Assembly: GCF_010731755.1 (NCBI RefSeq)
Contig: NZ_AP022589.1
Location: 248,001 to 312,000 of the forward strand
Source of the DNA: Mycolicibacter minnesotensis
GTDB lineage: Bacteria; Actinomycetota; Actinomycetes; Mycobacteriales; Mycobacteriaceae
Length of the DNA stretch: 64,000 nt
Direction: 5' to 3'
The position numbers and the translations under genes were made by a program. This document shows, piece after piece, positions 12,096-22,018 of this stretch. The number at the start of each line of letters is the position of its first letter. Position 1 is the stretch's first letter. The notes below the pieces were generated by a model. That model was given only the letters and a program-made list of their open reading frames with translations, made no database searches and had not been told where the DNA came from.

Positions 12096-12550
12096 CATCT
12101 CCCGAACCCCGGTCGGCCACCGGTCCCGACGCGGCTCTCAGCGATGCACTCACCACCGAGTATGGGGTCGTGTACGGCTACGGGCTGGTGTCGGCGTACT
12201 CGCTGCCGGAGTACAACCCCTTAGTCGTCACCACCATTCGGCAGCACCGTGAACGCCGCGACCGCACCATCGCGATGCTCACCGGCCGCGCCGTCGCAGT
12301 CCCGCCCGCGGCCGCGGGATATCAGCTGCCCATGCCGGTGACCACGTCCAACGATGCGCTGCGGCTCGCGGTCCGGATGGAGAACGACACTGCGGCGGCT
12401 TGGCGCGCGGTGGTGGAGCAGGCCCGCGACGCAGACGATCGGGAGTTCGCTGCCACCGCGCTGGGCCAGAGCGCTGTGCTTGCGGCGCACTGGAACCGCG
12501 CGTTGGGGAACTGGCCGATCACCCAGGCTTTCCCGGGTGGGGCGGAATAG
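12092..12550 (+). CDS. DUF4439 ferritin-like domain protein (Rv2844-like)
   Basis: A 152-aa helical protein. ALSDALTTEYGVVYGYGLVSAYSLP and AWRAVVEQARD give the helix pattern of the DUF4439 ferritin-like fold. The EYG...Y and E residues could line a metal site, but no metal or activity is established. ATG 12092 overlaps the stop of the preceding lipoprotein gene by 4 bp, so the pair is translationally coupled and the products may act together at the membrane. It ends 10 bp from the convergent proS stop, with no room for a separate terminator. Confidence 0.75.
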   Translation: MTSPEPRSATGPDAALSDALTTEYGVVYGYGLVSAYSLPEYNPLVVTTIRQHRERRDRTIAMLTGRAVAVPPAAAGYQLPMPVTTSNDALRLAVRMENDTAAAWRAVVEQARDADDREFAATALGQSAVLAAHWNRALGNWPITQAFPGGAE

Positions 12551-12560
12551 ACCGGCGGTC

Positions 12561-14306
12561 CTAGCGCCCCAATGCTGCCAATATCTGTCCGGCCAGGTCC
12601 GGGCCGGCCGTCAGCTCGCGGGTCTCGCCCGAGAATCGGTCCCGCAACTCAACGACGCCGTCGGCCCAGCCGCGTCCGAGTACAACGATCCACGGCACCC
12701 CGAGCAGCTCCGCATCTTTGAACTTCACCCCCGGCGAGGCCTTGCGATCGTCGAACAGGACCTCCAGACCGAGCCGATCCAGCTCACCAGCCAGTTCGGT
12801 AGCACCGTCGCGCGCGCCCTCGTCCTTGTTGGCGATCACCACATGCACGTCGAACGGGGCAACCTGCGAGGGCCAGCGCAGCCCCAGTTCATCGTGTTGT
12901 TGCTCGGCCAGGACTGCTACCAGCCGGGACACTCCGACGCCGTAGGAGCCCATCGTGAGCCGCACCGGGCGGCCGTCCTCGCCGAGCACGTCAGCGGTGA
13001 ACGCATCGGTGTACTTGCGGCCCAGCTGGAAGATGTGGGCAATCTCAATGCCCCGGGCGCTGACCAGCGGGCCAGCCCCGTCTGGAGAAAGGTCCCCATC
13101 GCGCACCTCGGCTGCCTCGATGACACCATCGGCGGTGAAGTCGCGCCCGGCGACCAACCCGACGACATGCTTCCCGGGCGCGTCGGCGCCGGTGATCCAG
13201 CTGGTGCCCTCCACCACGCGAGGATCAACCAGGTAGCGAACCCCGTTGTCTTGCAAGGCCTTAGGTCCGATGTAGCCCTTGACCAGGAATGGATGCTTGG
13301 CAAAGTCACTGTCGCCGAGCAGCGCGTACTCGGCGGGTTCCAGCGCCGCGCCCAGTCGCTTGTCGTCGATGTCGCGGTCTCCCGGCACCCCGATGCCCAG
13401 AAGTTCCCACTCGCCGTCGGGTTGGCGAACCTTGAGCAGGACGTTCTTGAGGGTGTCGGCGGCCGTGACAGTGCGGTCCAGCGCACCATTGGCCCAGTCC
13501 ACCAGGGTGGCGATCGTCGGAGTGTCACCGGTGTCGTGGATCTGCGGCGCTGCCAGGCCATCGATCGGCTGCGGCTCGGGGCGAGCGGTGATCACCGCTT
13601 CGACGTTGGCGGCGTAGCCGGACTCGAGACAACGCACGAAGGTGTCTTCACCGACCGCGCTCTCGGCAAGGAATTCTTCGGAAGCCGATCCACCCATGGC
13701 GCCCGACACCGCCGAGACGACGACGTAGCGCACGCCGAGGCGGTCGAAGATCTTCTGGTAGGCCGTTCGGTGTGCGTCGTAGGCGGCTGCCAGACCGGCG
13801 TCGCCGACGTCGAAGGAGTAGGAGTCCTTCATCACGAACTCGCGGCCCCGCAGGATCCCGGCGCGTGGCCGCGCCTCATCGCGGTACTTGTTCTGGATCT
13901 GATAGAGCACCACCGGGAAGTCCTTGTAGGAGCTGTACTCCCCCTTGACCGTCAGGGTGAACAACTCCTCGTGGGTGGGGCCCAGCAGGTAGTCGTTGTC
14001 GCGGCGGTCCTTCAGCCGGAACAAGCCGTCGCCGTATTCCGTCCAGCGATTGGTGGTCTCATACGGTCCGCGCGGAAGCAGTGCGGGAAACAGGATCTCC
14101 TGGCCGCCGATCGCATTCATCTCCTCGCGCACCACCCGCTCGATGTTGCGCAGCACACGCAGTCCGAGCGGCAGCCAGCTGTACAGCCCGGGTGCGATCG
14201 GCCGGATGTAGCCGGCCCGGATCAGCAGCTTGTGGCTGGGGACTTCGGCGTCGGCGGGGTCGTCACGCAAGGTGCGCAGGAACAGTTCGGACATCCGGGT
14301 GATCAC
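12561..14306 (-). CDS. proS: Prolyl-tRNA synthetase
   Basis: A 581-aa class II aminoacyl-tRNA synthetase of the long bacterial type. Motif 1 lies around the [24 protein letters not shown] region, motif 2 at [25 protein letters not shown], motif 3 at [14 protein letters not shown]. The domain inserted between motifs 2 and 3 (about residues 230-400) is the editing domain that hydrolyses Ala-tRNA(Pro). The C-terminal anticodon-binding domain follows. The start gives MITRMSELF, as in M. tuberculosis; the methionine four codons later is an alternative. Full length. Confidence 0.97.
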   Translation of the reverse strand: MITRMSELFLRTLRDDPADAEVPSHKLLIRAGYIRPIAPGLYSWLPLGLRVLRNIERVVREEMNAIGGQEILFPALLPRGPYETTNRWTEYGDGLFRLKDRRDNDYLLGPTHEELFTLTVKGEYSSYKDFPVVLYQIQNKYRDEARPRAGILRGREFVMKDSYSFDVGDAGLAAAYDAHRTAYQKIFDRLGVRYVVVSAVSGAMGGSASEEFLAESAVGEDTFVRCLESGYAANVEAVITARPEPQPIDGLAAPQIHDTGDTPTIATLVDWANGALDRTVTAADTLKNVLLKVRQPDGEWELLGIGVPGDRDIDDKRLGAALEPAEYALLGDSDFAKHPFLVKGYIGPKALQDNGVRYLVDPRVVEGTSWITGADAPGKHVVGLVAGRDFTADGVIEAAEVRDGDLSPDGAGPLVSARGIEIAHIFQLGRKYTDAFTADVLGEDGRPVRLTMGSYGVGVSRLVAVLAEQQHDELGLRWPSQVAPFDVHVVIANKDEGARDGATELAGELDRLGLEVLFDDRKASPGVKFKDAELLGVPWIVVLGRGWADGVVELRDRFSGETRELTAGPDLAGQILAALGR

Positions 14307-14327
14307 AGCGCGCCAGCCTATCTGCCG

Positions 14328-14343
14328 CCGCGTCTAGACGCGG
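14328..14343. repeat. 16-bp palindrome between efpA and proS
   Basis: CCGCGTCTAGACGCGG is a perfect palindrome: a 6-bp stem with a CTAG loop. It lies 22 bp upstream of proS and 42 bp after the efpA stop. It could act as a terminator hairpin or a protein site. No U-tract follows. Confidence 0.4.
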
Positions 14344-14385
14344 AATTGCCCGGTGCGCCTACAGCTCCGCAGAGTTCTACCGGGG

Positions 14386-15966
14386 TCAGAGGTTCCCGGC
14401 GCCGAAGGCGTCCTGCACGTCCTGGGCGTGCGCAACCTGCTTCGCGGTGTAACCGATCAGCAAGGAGATGGCACCGACCAGCATCGCCACCGCGGCAATC
14501 CAGAGCAGGCCATAGGTGTAGCCGGCATCCAGCGCGGCGATCTGCGCGGGGTTCATGGTTTTGACCGGCATGTTGGTGCCACCGAGATACAGGGTGCGCG
14601 AGGTGATGACGGCCTGGATGATCGCCAGCACGATCGGTCCACCCAGGCTTTGCAGCATCAGCGCGATCGCCGAGGTCGGGCCGATCTGGTCGAACCCCAC
14701 GCCGGCGATCGCCGACAGGGTCAACGGCACCACGATCACGCCGATCCCGAGCCCACCGAGCACGATCAACGTCACAAAGTTCGGGAAGTACGGGAGGTTC
14801 CGGTTGATCGTCGAGCCGTAAATCATCGCGCCCAGCAACACGACGCCACCGGCGATTACCAGCACCCGGGGCGGGAACCGTCGCACCAACTGCGAAGACA
14901 GCCCCAGTCCGACGCCCAGCCCGATCACGAACGGAATGAATCCGACTCCAGCGCGCAGGGCCGAGTAGCCCATCAGATCCTGCACGTACAGACCGATGGT
15001 CACGGTCAAGGTGAACAGCACGCCGCCGGCCAGGAAGATGGCGGCGAAAGTCATCAAGCGGTTGCGGTCCTTGAACAGGCTGAACGGCACTACCGGATTC
15101 TCGGCGGTGCGCTCCACCACGGCGAACGCCAGCAGCGCCAAGACCGCGACCACACCGGAGCCGATAGTGATCGTCGAGACCCAACCCTTCTCCGGGCCGA
15201 TCGTGAACGCGAACACCGCGGCAGTGCAGCCCAGGGTTGCCAACAGCGCCCCAGTGGCATCCAGCTTCATCCGCTCCCGGTGGGTCTCGGTCAGCGCGGT
15301 CCGCGCCAAGTAGATCATCAGCAGGCCGATCGGCACGTTTATCCCGAACGCCAGCCGCCACGACACCTCGGTCAGCGCGCCGCCGACCACCAGGCCCATC
15401 ACCGAACCGACGGCGGTCATCGCGCCGAATATCGCGGTGGCGGTATTGCGAGCCGGCCCCTTGGGGAAGGTGGTGGCGATCAGTGCGAGTGCGGTCGGCG
15501 AGGCGATCGCCGAGCCGACACCCTGCAACAGACGCGCGATCACCAGCGTGGGCGCGTCCCAGGCCACCGCACACAGCACCGAGGCGATGGTGAACAGCGC
15601 GACACCGCTGATGAAGGTCCGTTTGCGGCCAATGGTGTCCCCGAGTCGACCGCCCAGCAGCATCAGACCACCGAACGTCAGCACGTAGGCACTGATCACC
15701 CAGCCACGGCCGGCGTCGGACAGTCCCAAGTCGTCCTGGATCTTGGGCAGCGCGACGATGGCGACCGTGCTGTCCATGGTGGCAAGCAGCTGCATCCCAC
15801 CAATGGCGATCACGGCATAGATGAAGCGACGAGACGGCAGCCAGGACGACACGTACTTACTGGTCCGGCTCATAAGTTCGGAGCCGGCGCGGCCCGGCGG
15901 AACCGACCCGGCGGCGTCTTGTGACCACTGCGTGGCCCCCCGCCCTGCATCATCGAGTGCAGTCAT
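14386..15966 (-). CDS. efpA: MFS efflux pump EfpA (DHA2 family)
   Basis: A 526-aa, 14-helix drug:H+ antiporter of the QacA/DHA2 type, essential in M. tuberculosis and linked to drug tolerance. Motifs: TM1 ATMDSTVAIVALPKIQDDLG (motif D1), loop 2-3 GGRLGDTIGRKRTF (motif A), and the TM5 motif C region GAMTAVGSVMGLVVGGALTE. A cytosolic N-terminal tail of about 45 residues is present. The start is 33 bp from the upstream cysG stop, inside an AT-rich island with TAATATTA (15984-15991) and TTTAAAC, which probably holds its own promoter. Confidence 0.93.
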   Translation of the reverse strand: MTALDDAGRGATQWSQDAAGSVPPGRAGSELMSRTSKYVSSWLPSRRFIYAVIAIGGMQLLATMDSTVAIVALPKIQDDLGLSDAGRGWVISAYVLTFGGLMLLGGRLGDTIGRKRTFISGVALFTIASVLCAVAWDAPTLVIARLLQGVGSAIASPTALALIATTFPKGPARNTATAIFGAMTAVGSVMGLVVGGALTEVSWRLAFGINVPIGLLMIYLARTALTETHRERMKLDATGALLATLGCTAAVFAFTIGPEKGWVSTITIGSGVVAVLALLAFAVVERTAENPVVPFSLFKDRNRLMTFAAIFLAGGVLFTLTVTIGLYVQDLMGYSALRAGVGFIPFVIGLGVGLGLSSQLVRRFPPRVLVIAGGVVLLGAMIYGSTINRNLPYFPNFVTLIVLGGLGIGVIVVPLTLSAIAGVGFDQIGPTSAIALMLQSLGGPIVLAIIQAVITSRTLYLGGTNMPVKTMNPAQIAALDAGYTYGLLWIAAVAMLVGAISLLIGYTAKQVAHAQDVQDAFGAGNL

Positions 15967-15979
15967 AACCGGCTACCCT

Positions 15980-16005
15980 ACAGTAATATTAAGAGCTGTT
16001 TAAAC
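15980..16005 (-). promoter_or_regulatory. AT-rich promoter region of efpA
   Basis: This short stretch stands out as AT-rich in a GC-rich window. It contains the palindrome TAATATTA (15984-15991) and, read on the minus strand, a possible -10 TACTGT just upstream of efpA. The -35 is not clear. Confidence 0.35.
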
Positions 16006-17217
16006 CCCAAAGCCGGCGACAGCCCCGATTATGACGATCGCCGGTGGTCGGATGCCCTCCGCGCGGATTTTCTCGGGCGCGTCCGCCAGGGTCGCTCGCA
16101 GGGTGTGCTGGGCCGGCGTGGTGCCGTGCTGCACCACCAGAACCGGCGTATCCGCAGGTCGACCGCCTTTTTGCAGAACCGCGCTGAATTGTTCGATTCG
16201 TTCGACGGCCATCAGCAGCACGATGGTGCCGCCCATGGCGGCCAGGGCGTCCCAATTCACTAACGATTCGGGATCGTTGGGCGCGAGGTGGCCGCTGACC
16301 ACCACGAACTCATGGTTCACGGCCCGGTGGGTGACCGGTACACCGGCCAGCGCGGGTACCGCTATGGCACTAGTCACACCCGGTACCACCGTCACCGGGA
16401 TACCGGCGTCGGTGCAGGCCTGTACCTCTTCATATCCGCGGGCGAACACGAACGGGTCGCCGCCCTTGAGTCGCACCACGAACTTGCCGGCTTTGGCACG
16501 GTCGATCATCAACGCGTTGATCGCGTCCTGCGCCATGGCCCGCCCATAGGGAATCTTGGCGGCGTCGATGACTTCGACATTCGGCGATAGTTCGGCGAGC
16601 AGCTCGGGTGGGGCCAGCCGGTCGGCCACCACGACGTCGGCGTGCAAGAGCATGCGACGGCCGCGCACGGTGATCAGTTCCGGATCGCCGGGGCCACCGC
16701 CGACCAACGCCACCCCGCCGCGTGCCACATCGGCAGTCACGTCGATATCCAAGGCGATAGTGCCGGATTGCAGCGCCTCTCGGATGGCTGAGCGGATCGC
16801 GGCCGATCGGTTGTGTTCCCCGCCGGCCAGGACACCCACCGACAGACCGGAGTACGCGAAGCTGGCCGGCGTGACCGCGGATCCTTCGACGGCCAGATCA
16901 GCGCGTACGCAGAAGATGCGGCGCCGATCGGCCTCAGCCACGATGGCGGCGTTGACCTCAGGGTCGTCGGTGGCTGCGATCGCGTACCAGGCGTCGGCCA
17001 GGTCCCCATCGCGGTAAGTGCGAGTGAGCAGGGTGATGCCGGGCTTACGTTCACCCAGCGCCTCGACCGCGGGGGTGGCGCTGGGTGAGATCACCAGCAC
17101 GTCCGCGCCACTGTCCACCAGCAGCGGCAGGCGGCGCTGCGCGACGCTTCCCGCGCCCACGACAACAACCTTGCGGCCGGCCAGCCGTACGCCGACCAGG
17201 TAGGGGTTCTCGGTCAC
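16000..17217 (-). CDS. cysG: Siroheme synthase CysG (fused precorrin-2 oxidase / uroporphyrinogen-III methyltransferase)
   Basis: A 405-aa fusion. The N-terminal half (residues 1 to about 155) is the NAD-dependent precorrin-2 dehydrogenase/ferrochelatase with the Rossmann motif VVVVGAGSVAQRR. The C-terminal half (about 165-405) is SUMT, with VGGGPGDPELITVRG and VVRLKGGDPFVFARG as S-adenosylmethionine-binding motifs. It makes siroheme from uroporphyrinogen III for sulfite and nitrite reductases. In H37Rv I recall cob genes between cysG and mqo; here mqo ends only 20 bp upstream. Transcription continues toward efpA. Confidence 0.93.
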   Translation of the reverse strand: MTENPYLVGVRLAGRKVVVVGAGSVAQRRLPLLVDSGADVLVISPSATPAVEALGERKPGITLLTRTYRDGDLADAWYAIAATDDPEVNAAIVAEADRRRIFCVRADLAVEGSAVTPASFAYSGLSVGVLAGGEHNRSAAIRSAIREALQSGTIALDIDVTADVARGGVALVGGGPGDPELITVRGRRMLLHADVVVADRLAPPELLAELSPNVEVIDAAKIPYGRAMAQDAINALMIDRAKAGKFVVRLKGGDPFVFARGYEEVQACTDAGIPVTVVPGVTSAIAVPALAGVPVTHRAVNHEFVVVSGHLAPNDPESLVNWDALAAMGGTIVLLMAVERIEQFSAVLQKGGRPADTPVLVVQHGTTPAQHTLRATLADAPEKIRAEGIRPPAIVIIGAVAGFGV

Positions 17218-17237
17218 CCGACAACTCTAGTGGCCCG

Positions 17238-18707
17238 TCAGTCGAGCTGAAGCTGTTGGCTGCCCCACTCCCACACCTGCTTGAACAACTCCGGCTCGTC
17301 GCTCAGGCGGACACCCCACGAAGGCACCATCTGTGTGAGCGTCGGCAGCCACGTGCCGAACCTCCCGGCGAAACAGCGCTCCAGGACCTCCAGCATCGCC
17401 GGTACCGCGGTCGACGCACCCGGCGAAGCGCCGAGCAGCCCGGCCATGCTGCCGTCTGCGGTATGCACGATCGTGGTGCCGAAATCGAGCTGTCCACCGC
17501 GGATCACCTGCACCCGCTGGCCTGCTCGGACCTCATGCCAGGCAGCGTCCTCGGCGTCCGGCAGGAACTCCCGCAACGCCTGAACACGTGTGCCATGGAT
17601 CCGTCGCAGCTGAGAGAGCAGGTAACCGACCAGTTCGCGTTCTCGGAGCCCCGCACCCAGCGTTGACGCCAGATTGTCGAAACGGATCGATCTCGGCAGA
17701 TCCGTGGCGCGGCCGTGCTTGAGGAACTTCGGCGACCAGGCGGCGAAGGGTCCGAACAACAGCCAGGAAGCACCCTTGACCCGGCGGGCGTCCAGATGAG
17801 GCGCGGTGGTCGACGGGGCGCCCGGGACCGGTAAGCCGTACACCTTCGCGCGGTGGGCAGAGGTGAGCTCAGCAGCCCCGCAGCGCAGGAATACCCCGCC
17901 GATCGGGAAGCCTCCGATTCCGCGCACTTCGGGGATCCCGGCGCGCTGCAGCAACCCCAGGGTCGCTCCGCCGGCCCCGATGAAGACGAATTTCGCAAGG
18001 ATTCTGCGGGTTTCACCGGTGCGGAGGTCGACCAGCCCCAACCGCCAGCGGCCATCGGATTCCCGGTCGAGGGAGCGCACCTCATGGCCGAAGTGCACGG
18101 CGGCGCCGTGGCGAACGCAATAGCCGATGAGCTGCTGCGTCAGCGCTCCGAAGTCGACGTCCGTGCCGTGCGACGCCCAGTCCAGACCCACCGGTACCGC
18201 CGGATCGCGGCCGGCGGCCATCGCCGGCAGGCGGGCGGCGAACTCCCCGAAATCGGTGATGAAGTCGGTTCCGGCGAACAACGGGTTGTCGGCCAGGGCA
18301 CGATGGCGCCGACGCAGGTAATCCACCGCGCCGACGCCGTGGACAAAGCTCACGTGCGGGACGGGGTGCAGAAAGTTGCGCGGATGTCCTATCAGGCCGT
18401 TCTCCAAGGCATGTGCCCAGAACTGGCGGGTCACCTGAAACTGTTCGTTGACACGCACCGCTTTGGTGATGTCGATGGAGCCATCGGGCCGCTCCGGTGT
18501 GTAGAACAACTCGCACAGTCCGGCGTGGCCGGTGCCGGCGTTGTTCCAGGGGTCGCTGCTCTCCCCCGCAGCCGCGTCCAACCGTTCGACGACTGTGATT
18601 GAGGCATCCGGCTGCAGCCGGCGCAGGAGCGCTCCCAGTGTGGCGCTCATGATGCCCGCGCCGATCAGCGCTACGTCGGTCATCTCGGCCTGAACCGATG
18701 TGGACAC
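17238..18707 (-). CDS. mqo: Malate:quinone oxidoreductase
   Basis: A 489-aa FAD-dependent peripheral membrane enzyme that oxidises malate to oxaloacetate and passes electrons to menaquinone. Motifs: dinucleotide-binding [18 protein letters not shown] at the N-terminus, [22 protein letters not shown] and [10 protein letters not shown], all typical of Mqo, and the C-terminal FAD segment [16 protein letters not shown]. Full length. The gene is divergent from mtr, with 38 bp between starts, so their promoters overlap. Confidence 0.95.
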   Translation of the reverse strand: MSTSVQAEMTDVALIGAGIMSATLGALLRRLQPDASITVVERLDAAAGESSDPWNNAGTGHAGLCELFYTPERPDGSIDITKAVRVNEQFQVTRQFWAHALENGLIGHPRNFLHPVPHVSFVHGVGAVDYLRRRHRALADNPLFAGTDFITDFGEFAARLPAMAAGRDPAVPVGLDWASHGTDVDFGALTQQLIGYCVRHGAAVHFGHEVRSLDRESDGRWRLGLVDLRTGETRRILAKFVFIGAGGATLGLLQRAGIPEVRGIGGFPIGGVFLRCGAAELTSAHRAKVYGLPVPGAPSTTAPHLDARRVKGASWLLFGPFAAWSPKFLKHGRATDLPRSIRFDNLASTLGAGLRERELVGYLLSQLRRIHGTRVQALREFLPDAEDAAWHEVRAGQRVQVIRGGQLDFGTTIVHTADGSMAGLLGASPGASTAVPAMLEVLERCFAGRFGTWLPTLTQMVPSWGVRLSDEPELFKQVWEWGSQQLQLD

Positions 18708-18733
18708 GCCATCAGACTAGCCCGCGCACCGTT

Positions 18734-18739
18734 TAGGCT
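18734..18739 (+). promoter_or_regulatory. Candidate -10 of mtr
   Basis: TAGGCT ends six bases before ATG 18746, the geometry of a leaderless mycobacterial transcript. No clear -35 is seen. Confidence 0.35.
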
Positions 18740-18745
18740 GACGCG

Positions 18746-20125
18746 ATGGAGAGCTACGACCTGGCGATCATCGGAACCGGTTCGGGCAACAGCATTCTCG
18801 ACGAGCGCTACGCGGACAAGCGGGTGGCGATCTGTGAGCAGGGCACTTTCGGCGGCACCTGCCTCAACGTTGGCTGCATCCCGACCAAGATGTTCGTCTA
18901 CGCGGCCGAGGTGGCCAAGACCGTCAAGGAGGCGTCGCGCTACGGGGTCGACGCCCATATCGACGGTGTGCGGTGGGACGCGATCGTGTCGCGGGTGTTC
19001 GGGCGGATCGACCCGATCGCCGCGGGCGGCGAACAGTACCGCCGGAGCCTGCCCGGCGTTGACGTCTACAACGAGCACACCCGGTTCGAAGCCGTCGACC
19101 CCGAGGGCCGCTACGTGCTGGTGACCGCCGGCGGTGAAAAGTTCAGCGCCGCACAGGTGGTGATCGCGGCCGGCTCCCGATCATCGATTCCGCCCGCCAT
19201 CGCCGACAGCGGGGCGCGCTACTACACCAGCGACGACATCATGCGGATCGCCGAGCTGCCCGAGCACCTGGTGATCGTCGGCGGGGGCTTCATCGCCGCC
19301 GAATTCGCCCACGTGTTCTCGGCCCTGGGCGTGCGGGTCACCGTGGTGATCCGCGGTTCGACGCTGCTGCGGCATTGCGACGAGACCGTTGCGGAGCGGT
19401 TCACCCGGATCGCCGCCGCCAAGTGGACACTGCATTCGCATCGCAACGTGGCCCACGCCCGCAACGACGGGAACGGGGTGGTCGTCGAGCTCGACGACGG
19501 CACGGTGGTGCGGGCCGACGCGATGTTGGTTGCTACCGGGCGGGTGCCCAACGGCGACCTGCTGGATGCTGAGCAGGCCGGTGTCGCGGTCGCCGACGGT
19601 CGGGTGACCGTCGACAGATACCAACGCACCTCGGCGCGCGGAGTTTTCGCGCTCGGTGACGTGTCCTCCCCCTACGAGCTCAAGCACGTCGCCAACCACG
19701 AGGCCAGGATCGTGCAACACAACCTGCTGTGCGACTGGGACGACGTGGAATCCATGCGCATCACCGACCATCGCTACGTCCCGGCCGCGGTCTTCACCGA
19801 CCCCCAGATCGCGGCGGTGGGGCTGACCGAAACGCAGGCGATGGCAAAGGGTCTCAATATTTCGGTGAAGGTCCAGGACTACGGTGATGTCGCCTATGGC
19901 TGGGCGATGGAAGACACCACCGGATTTGCCAAGCTGATAGCCGAGCGCGGTACCGGGCGGCTGCTGGGCGCGCACATCATGGGCTACCAGGCATCGTCGA
20001 TCATCCAACCGCTGATCCAGGCGATGAGCTTCGGTCTCACCGCGCCGGAGATGGCCCGGGGTCAATACTGGATTCACCCAGCGTTGCCCGAAGTCGTGGA
20101 GAACGCCCTGCTTGGACTGGAGTGA
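18746..20125 (+). CDS. mtr: Mycothione reductase
   Basis: A 459-aa pyridine nucleotide-disulfide oxidoreductase. The redox pair is visible in [13 protein letters not shown] (Cys39 and Cys44). The N-terminal FAD motif is [11 protein letters not shown], a Mtr-type variant, the NAD(P)-binding motif is [16 protein letters not shown], and the C-terminal [16 protein letters not shown] supplies the active-site His-Glu. It reduces mycothione to mycothiol using NADPH, the actinobacterial counterpart of glutathione reductase. Intact. The acyl-CoA dehydrogenase gene follows after 12 bp on the same strand, suggesting co-transcription. Confidence 0.95.
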   Translation: MESYDLAIIGTGSGNSILDERYADKRVAICEQGTFGGTCLNVGCIPTKMFVYAAEVAKTVKEASRYGVDAHIDGVRWDAIVSRVFGRIDPIAAGGEQYRRSLPGVDVYNEHTRFEAVDPEGRYVLVTAGGEKFSAAQVVIAAGSRSSIPPAIADSGARYYTSDDIMRIAELPEHLVIVGGGFIAAEFAHVFSALGVRVTVVIRGSTLLRHCDETVAERFTRIAAAKWTLHSHRNVAHARNDGNGVVVELDDGTVVRADAMLVATGRVPNGDLLDAEQAGVAVADGRVTVDRYQRTSARGVFALGDVSSPYELKHVANHEARIVQHNLLCDWDDVESMRITDHRYVPAAVFTDPQIAAVGLTETQAMAKGLNISVKVQDYGDVAYGWAMEDTTGFAKLIAERGTGRLLGAHIMGYQASSIIQPLIQAMSFGLTAPEMARGQYWIHPALPEVVENALLGLE

Positions 20126-20137
20126 AAGGTTCGCCAG

Positions 20138-21934
20138 ATGAAGTCCACCCTCCTGTCCCGGCAAGACCTCGATTTCTTGCTCTTCGATTGGCTGCGCGTT
20201 GACGAACTGACCGGACGGGACCGGTTCTCCGAGCACTCCCGTGAGACCTTCTCCGACACGCTGGATCTGTGCGAACAATTGGCGACGCGCTACTTCGCCC
20301 CACACAACAAGAAGAGCGACGCCCACGAGCCCACCTTCGACGGCACGAAAGTCACCATCATCGGTGAGGTCAAAGAAGCACTGGCTGCGTGCGCCGAGGC
20401 TGAACTGATGGGCATGGCGATGGACCACCACCTCGGCGGCTCCCAGTTGCCGACAACGGTGGCCCAGGCCGGTTTCGTGTGGTTGATGGCCGGCAATGTC
20501 AGCACCGCGGGCTATCCGATGCTGACGATGGCCAACGCCAATCTGCTCGCCAAGTTCGGCACCGACGAGCAGATCGCCGCCTTCGTCAAACCCATGATCG
20601 CCGGCCGCTTCACCGGGACGATGTGCCTGTCGGAGACACAAGCCGGATCGTCCCTGGCCGACATCACCACCCGCGCAGAGCCGAGCGCCGACGGGACCTT
20701 CCGCGTGTTCGGATCGAAAATGTGGATCTCCGGTGGCGATCACGAATTGACGGACAACATCGTGCATCTGGTCCTGGCCAAGATCCCCGGCGGCCCGGCC
20801 GGCACCAAAGGAATCTCACTGTTCATCGTGCCGAAGTATCTGGTGAATCCCGATGGCACGCTGGGTGAGCGCAACGACGTCACATTGGCCGGACTCAATC
20901 ACAAGATGGGTTACCGCGGAATCACCAACACCGTGCTCAACTTCGGCGAGGGCGTTCACCGGCCCGGCGGCGAGGCGGGCGCCGTCGGCTACCTGGTCGG
21001 CACCGAGCACCGCGGCCTGAGCTACATGTTCCACATGATGAATGAGGCTCGGCTGGGCGTGGGCATGGGCGCGATCGCGCTGGGCTACACCGGATACCTG
21101 AAGTCGGTCGACTACGCGCGCAGCCGACCCCAGGGTCGGCCCCTCGCGACGAAAGACCCAGCGGCGCAGCAGGTTCCGATCATCGAGCACGCAGACATCC
21201 GACGCATGCTGCTGGCGCAGAAGTCCTACGTCGAGGGAGCACTCGCCTTGGCGCTGTACTGCGCACGACTCGTCGACATCGCCCACACCGCTCAATCCGA
21301 CGACGAACTCGACCACGCCACCGCACTACTGGACATCCTCACCCCGGTCGCGAAGAGCTGGCCGTCACAGTGGTGCCTGGCCGCCAACGACCTGGCAATC
21401 CAGGTGCACGGCGGCTACGGCTACACCCGCGAGTACGACGTGGAGCAGCACTACCGCGACAACCGGCTCAACCCGATCCATGAAGGCACCCACGGCATCC
21501 AGAGCCTGGACCTGTTGGGCCGCAAGGTGGTGCAACATGGTGGAGCGAGCCTGGCTGCGCTACACCAGGCGATGACGGACAGCATCGCGGCCGCGCGTCG
21601 CGCCGGCAGCGAACTGGCAGACATGGCCGACCAACTCGACGCGGTGATCCAGCGGCTGGTGACCGTCACCGCAGGAATGTTCGCCGCTGGTGACATCGAG
21701 GCCGCCCTGGCCAACAGTGCGATCTACCTGGAGGCCTTCGGGCATGTGGTGATCGCGTGGATCTGGCTGGAGCAGTTGTTGGCGGTCGATGGCCGACCCG
21801 GAGATTTCTACGACGGTAAACGCCAAGCGGCCCGCTACTTCCTTCACTACGAGCTGCCCAAGACCGGCCCGCAGCTCGATCTGCTGGAAAGCCTGGACCG
21901 CACGACCCTGGAGATGCGCCCGGAGTGGTTCTGA
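20138..21934 (+). CDS. Acyl-CoA dehydrogenase, DmdC-like
   Basis: A 598-aa enzyme, longer than ordinary acyl-CoA dehydrogenases (about 380-400 aa). Domains in order: an N-terminal extension with a helical domain, the beta-domain with MCLSETQAGSSLADITTRAEP and KMWISGGDHELTDN, the C-terminal helical domain with QVHGGYGYTREYDVEQHYRDNR and the catalytic glutamate in NPIHEGTHGIQSLDLLGRK, then an extra helical domain of about 130 residues. This matches 3-methylmercaptopropionyl-CoA dehydrogenase (DmdC) relatives; the real substrate could be another short acyl-CoA. ATG 20138 follows GAAAGG, 12 bp after mtr. Confidence 0.85.
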   Translation: MKSTLLSRQDLDFLLFDWLRVDELTGRDRFSEHSRETFSDTLDLCEQLATRYFAPHNKKSDAHEPTFDGTKVTIIGEVKEALAACAEAELMGMAMDHHLGGSQLPTTVAQAGFVWLMAGNVSTAGYPMLTMANANLLAKFGTDEQIAAFVKPMIAGRFTGTMCLSETQAGSSLADITTRAEPSADGTFRVFGSKMWISGGDHELTDNIVHLVLAKIPGGPAGTKGISLFIVPKYLVNPDGTLGERNDVTLAGLNHKMGYRGITNTVLNFGEGVHRPGGEAGAVGYLVGTEHRGLSYMFHMMNEARLGVGMGAIALGYTGYLKSVDYARSRPQGRPLATKDPAAQQVPIIEHADIRRMLLAQKSYVEGALALALYCARLVDIAHTAQSDDELDHATALLDILTPVAKSWPSQWCLAANDLAIQVHGGYGYTREYDVEQHYRDNRLNPIHEGTHGIQSLDLLGRKVVQHGGASLAALHQAMTDSIAAARRAGSELADMADQLDAVIQRLVTVTAGMFAAGDIEAALANSAIYLEAFGHVVIAWIWLEQLLAVDGRPGDFYDGKRQAARYFLHYELPKTGPQLDLLESLDRTTLEMRPEWF

Positions 21935-22006
21935 TACCACTGCATTCACTTGTGTCACAGTAGTTTTGGTTGTGGATCAGTTCTGCGACGTGTCAGTGGG
22001 TCTCGC

Positions 22007-22012
22007 TAGTAT
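22007..22012 (+). promoter_or_regulatory. Candidate -10 of the 13E12/HNH gene
   Basis: TAGTAT ends six bases before ATG 22019, with TGCGAC 17 bp upstream as a weak -35. There is no Shine-Dalgarno in front of the ATG, so a leaderless transcript is likely. Confidence 0.4.
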
Positions 22013-22018
22013 TAGCAC

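Noticed and set aside
12354..14564. 736-aa plus-strand frame opposite proS
   Set aside because: It is antisense to an intact prolyl-tRNA synthetase and shares only GC-driven openness.
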